Of a stretch of 7,576 nt of DNA, positions 1-4,852 are shown piece after piece. The notes under the pieces are model-generated. The model was given only the letters and a program-made list of their open reading frames with translations, was not told where the DNA came from and did not search any database. The DNA comes from Thermoplasmatota archaeon (GTDB lineage Archaea; Thermoplasmatota; Thermoplasmata; RBG-16-68-12; JAJISG01), in the NCBI GenBank assembly GCA_022848785.1, contig JAJISK010000046.1, positions 1 through 7,576 of the forward strand, read 5' to 3'. A program made the translations under genes and the position numbers. Every line of letters starts with the position of its first letter. Position 1 is the stretch's first letter.

Positions 1-2
1 TC

Positions 3-92
3 GAAGACGACGTTCGTCTGGCCTTCACACTAAATCCAGGCTGTTACGCCACGAGTCTCCTCCGCGAGGTGAGGAAGGGGGATACCCTCTAA
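3..92 (+). CDS. truD: C-terminal end of tRNA pseudouridine(13) synthase TruD (partial)
   Basis: This is the last 29 codons of a gene that begins before the window, ending in TAA at 90-92. The reading frame gives LAFTLNPGCYATSLLREVRK near the end. That matches the closing motif of archaeal TruD proteins, which has the general form F-S-L-P-x-G-S-Y-A-T-x-x-L-R-E followed by a short basic/acidic tail. TruD converts uridine 13 in the tRNA D-loop to pseudouridine. Only the final strand and helix of the catalytic domain are visible, so no active-site residue can be checked. The identification rests on that one motif and on the stop falling just after it, as expected for the family. The next gene starts 17-23 bases downstream on the same strand. 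Confidence 0.75.
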   Translation, partial: EDDVRLAFTLNPGCYATSLLREVRKGDTL

Positions 93-95
93 TAG
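88..95 (+). promoter_or_regulatory. Possible TATA box (TCTAATAG) for the 72-residue zinc protein
   Basis: TCTAATAG overlaps the truD stop codon and lies 21 bases upstream of the GTG at 116 and 15 upstream of the GTG at 110. The same octamer occurs on the minus strand at 5306-5313, 23 bases before a clear ATG. The position would fit a leaderless or near-leaderless transcript starting around 116. The gene could equally be read through from truD. Confidence 0.3.
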
Positions 96-109
96 CGCTG
101 CTCGGCTGG

Positions 110-328
110 GTGATCGTGGCGCCACGGAGCGACCCCCGGACCCACTCCTGTTCCGTCTCGGGGTGCCAGGGGGAAGTCACGCGCTCCCTCTCATATCGCA
201 AGGTTCGGGACGCGCTCTCGGAGCACGGAATCCAGGAGGGGCGTCGAGCCCATCTCTGCAAGCAACATTACAGAGAGTTCAAGAAGGCTACGAAGGGTGA
301 ACGGACCATCGATCGCCTCACGTGGTAG
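110..328 (+). CDS. Small putative zinc-binding protein, unknown function
   Basis: The 72-residue product has two pairs of likely metal ligands: Cys14 and Cys19 (C-x4-C) near the N terminus, and Cys50 and His53 (C-x2-H, in LCKQHYREFKK) in the second half. Between them lies a basic amphipathic stretch, and the C terminus is Lys/Arg-rich. This suggests a compact zinc-stabilised fold, possibly nucleic-acid binding, but I cannot assign a named family. The start is uncertain. GTG at 110 gives the longest form. GTG at 116 removes two residues and fits the TATA-like element at 88-95 better. The gene follows truD by 17-23 bases and could be co-transcribed with it. It ends 5 bases before the stop of the convergent PPC-domain gene. 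Confidence 0.68.
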   Translation: MIVAPRSDPRTHSCSVSGCQGEVTRSLSYRKVRDALSEHGIQEGRRAHLCKQHYREFKKATKGERTIDRLTW

Positions 329-333
329 CGGTC

Positions 334-765
334 TTACCGGGGTTCCACGGCCAGCTCGTTGAGGCCCGTGGTCGGATTCTTCCTTCGTGTCATGCGAAGG
401 CCCTCGAGATGCTGGATGCCGATTTCTGCCAGGACCGACACGCGCCCGTCGAACAGGTGCCCGCCGACGGCAGCGTAGTCGGAACCGGCCACCGTGGCGT
501 GGAGGTGCAAAGGCGGGTCCGCCCGCAGCGTCACGCTGCCCTGAAGGGCCAGGAGCTCGTGGCTGCCCTCGAAACGCCTCCGAACGTATCCTTCCCCCTC
601 GGGATCGAACCAGCCCAGCTCGAGGCCATCAAGCGCCCCGATCCCGCTGAGTACCAGACCCGAGGTGATGCCCCTTTCCTCCAGGGCGGCCTGCAGGGAG
701 GGGAGGACCTCCTCGCCCCGCTCCAACTTCACCACCAACCATCGACCGTCCCGACCCGTCTGCAT
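334..765 (-). CDS. PPC/DUF296 domain protein (predicted DNA-binding)
   Basis: The 143-residue product is a single PPC domain (plants and prokaryotes conserved, also DUF296), which forms trimers with a metal site. The N-terminal half carries the usual strand-helix part with SGIGALDGLELGWFD (residues 40-54). The diagnostic part is L-H-L-H-A at 86-90 followed by G-G-H-L at 101-104; His87, His89 and His103 are the expected zinc ligands. The length is normal for single-domain prokaryotic members, most of which are uncharacterised. In plants the domain accompanies AT-hooks in DNA-binding proteins, but no AT-hook is visible here. It is the last gene of a three-gene minus-strand operon. Its ATG at 765 lies 9 bases after the stop of the nuclease gene, with a weak purine-rich AGGCGG upstream. 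Confidence 0.9.
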   Translation of the reverse strand: MQTGRDGRWLVVKLERGEEVLPSLQAALEERGITSGLVLSGIGALDGLELGWFDPEGEGYVRRRFEGSHELLALQGSVTLRADPPLHLHATVAGSDYAAVGGHLFDGRVSVLAEIGIQHLEGLRMTRRKNPTTGLNELAVEPR

Positions 766-774
766 GCCGACCGC

Positions 775-1740
775 CTAAAACCATCCCTTGCCCAAGGGTT
801 CGGCCTTCGTTCGGAGCTTGACCCGGATCGTCTTGGCCAGCTCCTCGTCGTACCCGAGGCACGTGTAAACCTCCCTGGGGTTGCAGGCGTCCACAAACCA
901 CATCAGGTCGTCGATGTCCCCGTGGTCGCTCAGGGGAAACTGGGCATCCAGATGATGGCTCCGGCGGAAGTCGTAAACGGCGCACCAGCCCGACGTGAAG
1001 GCCGTCCGGCCGCCCCGGTCCAGGACCTCCCGGACCTCCGCGCTCCCGGGCCGTTTGAAGGCGCGGGACGGGGCGAGGAGGACGTAGGCACCCTCCTTCT
1101 CCTCGTTCGCCTGGGTGTAGGGGATGAAACGGAGCGGGTGTCCGTGCTCCCGGTAGACCTCGGCGATGCGGGCCATCTGGTTCGGCACGAGCACAGGCAC
1201 GTCCAGCTCGTTGGCCAGGGCCACGAGCTCCTGGCCTTTCCCGAACTCGTAGGCCCCCAGGGCCACGGGCCCGGTTTCCAAGGAGTCCTCCATCCACGAA
1301 AGGAGGTCTGCCAGCACCTCCTCCTTCGGGGGAAAGGCGAACCGGGGATCCCCGTACGTGGACTCGATCACGAGGGTGTGGCAGTCCTGGGGCTCGCAGG
1401 CCCCACAGGTCGGGCCGCCGCTCGGATTGAAGTCGCCGGTGAAGAGGAGGTCGTCCACTCGGATCATGGCGGATCCGAAGACGTGCCCGGCCTCCGAGAG
1501 GGAGACCTTCATGCCCTCCACGTCCACCTCCTGGTGGTACGGCAAAGCCATCCCGTCGGCCTTTTGCCCCATCCGGACCTTCATCACGTCGAGGGTCTCC
1601 GGGGTCATGTACGCCCCAGGGGCCAAATGATCCATGTGGGCGTGGCTGACGACCGCGTGGGGCTGGCGGGATCGGGGGTCGAGGATGAGCTCCCGCCCGT
1701 TCCGGTGGACGCGGATGCCCCTCTGGTAGAACACCCTCAT
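775..1740 (-). CDS. Metallo-beta-lactamase/beta-CASP-type nuclease (COG1236-like exonuclease)
   Basis: The 321-residue protein has the two-metal MBL nuclease signature: SHAHMDHL with His33, His35, Asp37 and His38; His86 in EAGHVFGSAM; Asp103 in FTGDFN; Glu126 in IESTYGDP (motif A); and His273 in PLSDHGD (motif B). These define hydrolases acting on RNA or DNA (CPSF73/Ysh1, SNM1 and the ligase-associated bacterial exonucleases). At 321 residues without KH domains it is far shorter than archaeal aCPSF1 and close in size to the ligase-associated exonuclease group, which it also resembles around the Cys112/Cys115/Cys120 segment before motif A. Motif C, normally His-Gly in RNA-acting enzymes, reads T-C-L-G-Y (Leu295). 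The frame extends upstream to 1893, but ATG at 1740 is the right start: it begins where the homologous sequence begins and forms an ATGA overlap with the preceding stop. RNA versus DNA as substrate is not decided by sequence. Confidence 0.92.
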   Translation of the reverse strand: MRVFYQRGIRVHRNGRELILDPRSRQPHAVVSHAHMDHLAPGAYMTPETLDVMKVRMGQKADGMALPYHQEVDVEGMKVSLSEAGHVFGSAMIRVDDLLFTGDFNPSGGPTCGACEPQDCHTLVIESTYGDPRFAFPPKEEVLADLLSWMEDSLETGPVALGAYEFGKGQELVALANELDVPVLVPNQMARIAEVYREHGHPLRFIPYTQANEEKEGAYVLLAPSRAFKRPGSAEVREVLDRGGRTAFTSGWCAVYDFRRSHHLDAQFPLSDHGDIDDLMWFVDACNPREVYTCLGYDEELAKTIRVKLRTKAEPLGKGWF

Positions 1741-2132
1741 GGCGTCTTCCTCGTGAACGTGTAGCGCGTCGGCACCCGGCGCTTGAGGCCCGTCCAGTAG
1801 GGGCAGTTGCGGCACCGATGCCCCAGCGTCACCGTGCCTCCGAATACCGTCATGTTCTTCACGCGATTCATCCGATGCCCGCAGACGGGGCACCGGTGGG
1901 GCGTCCCCACTACCGTGCCCTCGCGGCTCTCGATTTCCATGTTTACCAGGCCCGAGTCGTACGCGATGCGGCGGGCCCTCGGTCCGCTCACTCGGTATCT
2001 ATCCTCCTGGGCCATCTCGGAATCGAGCAACTCCTTGAGCTCTCGCTGGGAGGCGATGGTCTTGCGTCTACCGAGCACGCGTTCGAGGGCTCCCATGACC
2101 CTCTCCCGTGAGGGGATGCGATAGCTCGGCAT
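1737..2132 (-). CDS. Conserved-looking archaeal zinc-ribbon protein, unknown function
   Basis: The 131-residue product has a helical, basic N-terminal half (about residues 9-60, with ASQRELKELL and GPRARRIAYD) resembling a small helix-turn-helix. A zinc ribbon follows, built from CPVCGH (Cys81, Cys84) and CRNCPY (Cys107, Cys110). The C terminus is rich in Arg/Lys/Thr. The order of HTH-like part then zinc ribbon suggests nucleic-acid binding, but I do not recognise a characterised family. ATG at 2132 is preferred over the adjacent GTG at 2135 because the TATA-like element at 2156-2163 lies 24 bases upstream, which fits a leaderless mRNA. The stop overlaps the start of the nuclease gene (ATGA), so the two are likely translated in coupling. 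This makes a role beside the nuclease, for example substrate recognition, plausible but unproven. Confidence 0.83.
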   Translation of the reverse strand: MPSYRIPSRERVMGALERVLGRRKTIASQRELKELLDSEMAQEDRYRVSGPRARRIAYDSGLVNMEIESREGTVVGTPHRCPVCGHRMNRVKNMTVFGGTVTLGHRCRNCPYWTGLKRRVPTRYTFTRKTP

Positions 2133-2155
2133 CACCGCGCTAATGGCCAGGTTGT

Positions 2156-2163
2156 GTTAAAGA
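2156..2163 (-). promoter_or_regulatory. Predicted TATA box of the minus-strand three-gene operon
   Basis: Read on the minus strand the sequence is TCTTTAAC in an A/T-rich stretch inside otherwise G+C-rich DNA. Its end lies 24 bases before the ATG at 2132, so transcription should start at or next to that ATG. This predicts a leaderless message for the zinc-ribbon/nuclease/PPC operon. Confidence 0.5.
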
Positions 2164-2190
2164 TATCGAAGCTGGTCTGCCAGGAACAGC

Positions 2191-2199
2191 CTTAATTAG
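2191..2199 (+). promoter_or_regulatory. Predicted TATA box of the COG2403 gene
   Basis: CTTAATTAG is an isolated A/T-rich element. It would place the transcription start near 2220 and leave a leader of about 35 bases that contains the ribosome binding site at 2241-2247. It lies about 35 bases from the divergent minus-strand TATA element, so the two promoters share one short intergenic region. Confidence 0.5.
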
Positions 2200-2240
2200 G
2201 GCCCCGTCCTGGTGGCGCCGGAGCCGACGGACCGCGGTTC

Positions 2241-2247
2241 GGAGGTG
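2241..2247 (+). promoter_or_regulatory. Strong ribosome binding site that fixes the COG2403 start at ATG 2255
   Basis: GGAGGTG matches the complement of the archaeal 16S rRNA 3' end and sits 7 bases before ATG 2255. It decides the start: translation begins in the frame encoding MPRKQVIIMGAAGRD and not at the later GTG 2283, which has no such site and lies in the frame of the rest of the protein. A real start in the 'wrong' frame is part of the case for the intron at 2300-2330. Confidence 0.68.
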
Positions 2248-2254
2248 CGGACAC

Positions 2255-3605
2255 ATGCCCAGGAAACAAGTCATCATCATGGGTGCCGCCGGACGGGACA
2301 GCTCCGGAGGGAAGCCTGCGGAGCCCCGGGTTCCATAACTTCAACCTCGGGTTTCGGGATCGGGACGCGTATGAGGTGGTGGCCTTTACGGCCACCCAGA
2401 TTCCCAACATCGAGGGAAGGCGGTATCCGGCCAGCCTAGCGGGAAGCCTGTACCCCGAGGGCATCCCCATTCGTGGGGAGGAGGAGTTGCCCGCGCTCAT
2501 TCGGGAGCACGACGTGGATCTGGTCGTCTTCGCCTACAGCGACGTCTCATACGAATACGTCGGCCATCGCTCCGCCCTCGTCCATGCCGCCGGCGCGGAC
2601 TTTCTCCTGATGGGTCCTAAGCGGACCATGCTGGAAGCGGCCGTCCCCGTCGTCGCGGTCTGTGCCGTGCGGACCGGGGCCGGAAAGAGCCAGACGTCGA
2701 GGCGCGTGGCCTCCATCCTACAGGACCGGGGCAAGAAGGTCGTCGTGGTCCGTCACCCCATGCCCTACGGGAATCTGGAGATACAGGCGGTCCAGCGGTT
2801 CGCCTCCCTTGAGGATCTGGATCGGTACGAGACCACCCTGGAGGAGCGCGAAGAGTATGAGCCGCATCTGGAGCGGGGGATCGTCGTGTATGCGGGGGTG
2901 GATTACGGGGCCATTCTGGAGAAGGTGCAGAGGGAAGCGGAGGTCATCCTGTGGGACGGGGGGAACAACGACCTTCCCTTCTACCGGCCCGACCTCCACA
3001 TCGTCCTCGTAGACCCACACCGGCCGGGTCAGGAGCTGAGCTCGTATCCCGGAGAGGCAAATCTCCGACGCGCTGACGTGGTCATCGTGAACAAGGTTGA
3101 GACCGCTCGACCCGAGGACGTGGCCTTGGTCCGCGCGAACGTCGACGCGGTCAACCCGGCCGCGCAGGTGATCGAGGCCGCCTCGCCCATCACCGTCTCG
3201 GACCCGCAACTCGTCAAGGGGAAGCGCGTCCTCGTGGTGGACGACGGGCCGACCCTCACGCACGGCGGCATGCCGTACGGGGCCGCATGGCTGGCGGCCA
3301 AGCAATATGGTGCGGCCTCCGTGGTCGATCCCCGGCCCCATGCCGTGGGCTCCATCAAGGACGTTTTCGAACGGTATCCGCACTTGGAGGAGGTCCTACC
3401 GGCCATGGGCTACGGGGAGGATCAGCTGGAGGAGTTGGAGGCGACAATCAACGCATGCGAGTGCGACCTCGTCCTGAGTGGCACCCCGGTGGACCTCGGG
3501 CGCCTCATCCAGGTCACGAAACCGCTCTTGCGGGTCCGCTACGAGCTTCAGGAGAGGGGCAAACCAACCCTCGACGAAATTCTGGACGCCTTCCTTTCCA
3601 CGTGA
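2255..3605 (+). CDS. COG2403 P-loop protein, cyclic 2,3-diphosphoglycerate synthetase-like; split by a predicted 31-nt intron (exons 2255-2299 and 2331-3605)
   Basis: With 2300-2330 removed, the gene encodes 439 residues. The N-terminal Rossmann-like strand VIIMGAAGRD comes from exon 1 and runs straight into FHNFNLGFRD from exon 2, the continuous conserved block of this family. TATQIPNIEGRRYP and the segment AYSDVSYEYV follow. A P-loop, VRTGAGKSQTS, begins at about residue 128, a Walker-B-like strand ends in ILWDGGNND, and VIVNKVE resembles the NKxD motif of GTPases. The characterised relative is cyclic 2,3-diphosphoglycerate synthetase of Methanothermus, which uses ATP to cyclise 2,3-diphosphoglycerate, a thermoprotective solute. 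Most homologues outside methanogens are only predicted GTPases, so the reaction here is uncertain. Without splicing, translation from 2255 ends at the TAA at 2336-2338 after 27 codons. GTG 2283 keeps the main frame open but replaces the conserved first strand with unrelated residues, so a simple gene call there would be wrong. Confidence 0.9.
2300..2330 (+). other. Predicted archaeal BHB intron (31 nt) inside a protein-coding gene
   Basis: The RNA from 2291 to 2334 folds into a canonical hBHBh' element. The outer helix is GGA 2291-2293 with UCC 2332-2334. The central 4-bp helix is CGGG 2294-2297 with CCCG 2325-2328. The 5' bulge is ACA 2298-2300, and the 3' bulge, on the opposite strand, is GGU 2329-2331. 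The inner helix is GCUCCG 2301-2306 with CGGAGC 2319-2324, extended after a G-G mismatch by AGG/CCU and a GAAG tetraloop. Splicing endonuclease cuts after the second base of each bulge, here 2299/2300 and 2330/2331. Excision joins GAC to TTC, giving GRD-FHNFN exactly as the protein family requires and restoring the frame (31 is not a multiple of three). The structural and protein evidence are independent. A frameshifting insertion or assembly error is the alternative, but would not be expected to make this motif. Confidence 0.82.
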
Positions 3606-3626
3606 GGAAAAACCCGGCCGACTACC

Positions 3627-3633
3627 TTTTTAT
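3627..3633 (+). promoter_or_regulatory. TATA box of the tRNA-Leu gene; its T-run may also terminate the upstream gene
   Basis: TTTTTAT is centred 28 bases before the first base of the mature tRNA (3658), the standard archaeal spacing for a tRNA promoter. Its run of five T residues lies about 20 bases past the COG2403 stop codon and may also act as a U-tract terminator for that gene. Confidence 0.62.
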
Positions 3634-3657
3634 CGACGCCAATCTCTCATCCGTGCT

Positions 3658-3742
3658 GCGAGGGTAGCCAAGTCCGGCCAACGGCGACAGACTCAAGATC
3701 TGTTCCCGTAGGGGTTCCCAGGTTCGAATCCTGGCCCTCGCA
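3658..3742 (+). tRNA. tRNA-Leu(CAA): tRNA-Leu, anticodon CAA, no intron
   Basis: The 85-base gene folds as a complete class II tRNA. The acceptor stem is GCGAGGG 3658-3664 with CCCTCGC 3735-3741, and the discriminator base is A3742, as expected for leucine. The D stem is GCC 3667-3669 with GGC 3683-3685. The anticodon stem is ACAGA 3687-3691 with TCTGT 3699-3703, with loop CTCAAGA and anticodon CAA at 3694-3696, which reads UUG. The variable arm is long (3704-3717, CCC/GGG stem), typical of tRNA-Leu. The T stem is CCAGG 3718-3722 with CCTGG 3730-3734, and the loop is TTCGAAT. The 3' CCA is not encoded, so it must be added after transcription. There is no intron at the usual position after the anticodon. 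Confidence 0.97.
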
Positions 3743-3756
3743 TCCTCCTCGCATCC
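3736..3756 (+). repeat. Tandem duplication of the tRNA 3' end
   Basis: CCTCGCATCC occurs at 3736-3745, spanning the end of the acceptor stem and the first bases beyond it, and again at 3747-3756 with one base between. This is an 11-base tandem unit. It could be replication slippage or a trace of recombination at the tRNA end. No integrase or second boundary is visible in the window. Confidence 0.35.
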
Positions 3757-3870
3757 CTCGAAACTGGCAGGGACGCAGCTCCCGTCGCCCCTCCTCTCGA
3801 GCCCCAGGGCTTGCCTGGATTCCGCCAGAGGTCTCAAGTAGGGTTTCCGTGTAGGAGGCTCGGGAGGAGG

Positions 3871-4077
3871 ATGCTGGAGGCAAGCGCTTACTTTCGCGAC
3901 TGGGGACCCTGGGGGTGGGTCTGGGCCGGTGGCCTGTACGCGTTCCTGCTCGGCTTGGTCTTGGCTCCCCTGGCCCTGTCCGGGATGACCCCCGGGGCTC
4001 TCCTGTTCGTCCCCGTGCCGGGGGCCGTCCTCATGCGAGCGGCCGCGACGTCTGCGTGGGAACGTGCCTCGGCTTAG
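3871..4077 (+). CDS. Small two-helix membrane protein, unknown function
   Basis: The 68-residue product has an aromatic N-terminal stretch (DWGPWGWVWAGG), a clear hydrophobic segment at about residues 18-38 (LYAFLLGLVLAPLAL) and a second, weaker one at about 42-57 (ALLFVPVPGAVLM). It then ends in a short basic/acidic tail. The helices are joined by only a few residues, suggesting a hairpin in the cytoplasmic membrane. Codon third positions are strongly G/C, as in the neighbouring genes. The frame extends upstream to a TTG at 3811, but ATG 3871 is preferred because purine-rich GGAGG motifs (3854-3858 and 3863-3867) precede it, although the nearer one is tighter than usual. I do not recognise a family. 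It lies between tRNA-Leu and a regulator gene. Confidence 0.6.
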   Translation: MLEASAYFRDWGPWGWVWAGGLYAFLLGLVLAPLALSGMTPGALLFVPVPGAVLMRAAATSAWERASA

Positions 4078-4082
4078 AAACC

Positions 4083-4090
4083 AATATCTA
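4083..4090 (+). promoter_or_regulatory. Predicted TATA box with BRE-like GAAACC for the regulator at 4120
   Basis: AATATCTA is preceded directly by AGAAACC, which resembles an archaeal TFB-recognition element. It predicts a transcript starting around 4111-4114, so the mRNA would be leaderless from GTG 4111 or carry about 7 bases before ATG 4120. Confidence 0.5.
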
Positions 4091-4094
4091 AGGA

Positions 4095-4108
4095 GGCGGT
4101 TTTCCGCC
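4095..4108 (+). promoter_or_regulatory. Inverted repeat between TATA box and start: candidate operator
   Basis: GGCGG-TTTT-CCGCC is a perfect 5-bp inverted repeat between the TATA box (4083-4090) and the first possible start codon (4111). Archaeal repressors often bind there to block polymerase recruitment. The downstream gene encodes a winged-helix protein, so autoregulation is a natural guess. Confidence 0.38.
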
Positions 4109-4119
4109 GGGTGGGTTCC

Positions 4120-4584
4120 ATGGCATTCCAGATCCACGTCGTGAGCAACGTCCCGCTGACCTCCGTGAAGGACCCACAGGAGGTGGCCCTGTTGTTCCTC
4201 GGACAGATCGGCTACTTGCCGACACGAGCGGGTGTCGGGGACGAGGAAGTGAGGCGGAGCATCCCCTACCGTCTCCTCGTGGACCACCTGCTCCGCCGGT
4301 CCGAGAGGGGATGGACCGCCGAGGAGTTGGCCTCCAGACTTGGAACGGGGAAGGCCACGGTGTACCGGCACATCAACAAGCTCAAGTCCCTCGACCTCTT
4401 AGAGGAGGTGAAGGTGCCCACGCCGGACGGGTCCCGGAAGGGCTATCGCATTCGCTACGGCAACCTGGCGAAGGCGTGGAACTTCGTGGAGGCCCACGTG
4501 GACGTGGCGATGGAGAACTACAGGAGGACGGTGGAGCACTTTCAGGGACTGATCGAGGGAGGTTCACTATATGGGGAAGGATGA
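4120..4584 (+). CDS. Winged helix-turn-helix transcriptional regulator
   Basis: The 154-residue protein has a central winged helix: SIPYRLLVDHLLRRSERGWT, then AEELASRLGTGKATVYRHIN as helix-turn-recognition helix, then a wing around EEVKVPTPDGSRKGYRIRYG. A C-terminal amphipathic helix (about residues 120-148, AWNFVEAHVDVAMENYRRTV) is suited to dimerisation. The first 45 residues are not part of the HTH and contain no obvious ligand motif. The general type is ArsR/MarR/TrmB-like, but I cannot name the target or effector. The start could be ATG 4120 or GTG 4111, three codons upstream. The promoter has an inverted repeat at 4095-4108 that may be its own operator. The last 14 bases overlap the next gene, so the two are probably one transcription unit. 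Confidence 0.87.
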   Translation: MAFQIHVVSNVPLTSVKDPQEVALLFLGQIGYLPTRAGVGDEEVRRSIPYRLLVDHLLRRSERGWTAEELASRLGTGKATVYRHINKLKSLDLLEEVKVPTPDGSRKGYRIRYGNLAKAWNFVEAHVDVAMENYRRTVEHFQGLIEGGSLYGEG

Positions 4585-4852
4585 GCAAGACATCTTCATG
4601 ATGACCCCGGGATCCCGTTACCGACTGACTTCCGTCGAGTCGCGGGAGGCGCCGATGCGGACCTCGGGAGTCTTCAAGGGATTTGCCACGGTGGGGACGG
4701 ACGACGCGGTGGTCATGGAACTGGACGAGAACCACGGGGAAGACGAGGGGAGGACTCGAGTCATCCCGCTCCACATGATCCTCGCCATCGACGTGTTGGA
4801 GACCGCCGAGCCAGAGGAAGAGGAAACGCCCCGGGAGACGATGTTCGGCTAG
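4571..4852 (+). CDS. Small conserved-looking protein with a predicted beta-barrel core, unknown function
   Basis: The 93-residue product starts at ATG 4571, inside the end of the regulator gene, with GGGAGGT 8 bases upstream. The core (about residues 15-75) alternates short strands: SRYRLTSVE, RTSGVFKGFATVG, DAVVMELDE, RTRVIPLHMILAIDVLE. The run G-x-F-x-G-F-x-x-V-G followed by I-P-x-x-x-I-L-x-I-D recalls small Sm-like or SH3-like barrels, but there is no clear Sm1/Sm2 signature. The C-terminal tail is acidic (EPEEEETPRE). No signal peptide or membrane segment is seen. Overlap with the winged-helix regulator suggests a shared role, perhaps as a partner or co-regulator. The stop codon shares a CTAG with the stop of the opposing gene. 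Confidence 0.82.
   Translation: MGKDEQDIFMMTPGSRYRLTSVESREAPMRTSGVFKGFATVGTDDAVVMELDENHGEDEGRTRVIPLHMILAIDVLETAEPEEEETPRETMFG

Noticed and set aside
322..1764. A 480-codon open frame on the plus strand opposite the PPC and nuclease genes
   Set aside because: It lies antisense to two clearly recognised proteins with catalytic motifs. G+C-rich third positions keep the opposite frame open, and its translation is low-complexity without any known motif.
1741..1893. N-terminal extension of the nuclease to 1893
   Set aside because: The 51 extra residues overlap the zinc-ribbon gene in another frame and look non-coding. The ATGA overlap at 1737-1740 and the MBL fold both place the start at 1740.
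2255..2340. COG2403 gene as a pseudogene broken by a frameshift
   Set aside because: The remaining 425 codons are intact with all motifs. The break is exactly between two adjacent conserved residues, and the inserted bases form a full bulge-helix-bulge with correct cut sites. Decay would not be expected to do this, though only RNA data can exclude it.
2212..2439. A plus-strand frame overlapping the COG2403 leader and exon 1
   Set aside because: It is in the third frame, encodes neither conserved block of COG2403, and gives a low-complexity His/Arg/Gly-rich peptide.
3622..4371. A 249-codon minus-strand frame spanning tRNA-Leu, the small membrane protein and part of the regulator
   Set aside because: It runs antisense through a complete tRNA gene and a winged-helix gene, and its sequence is Gly/Pro/Arg-rich without a fold. 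The shorter minus frame at 3647-3883 is the familiar artefact of an ORF read across the reverse of a tRNA.
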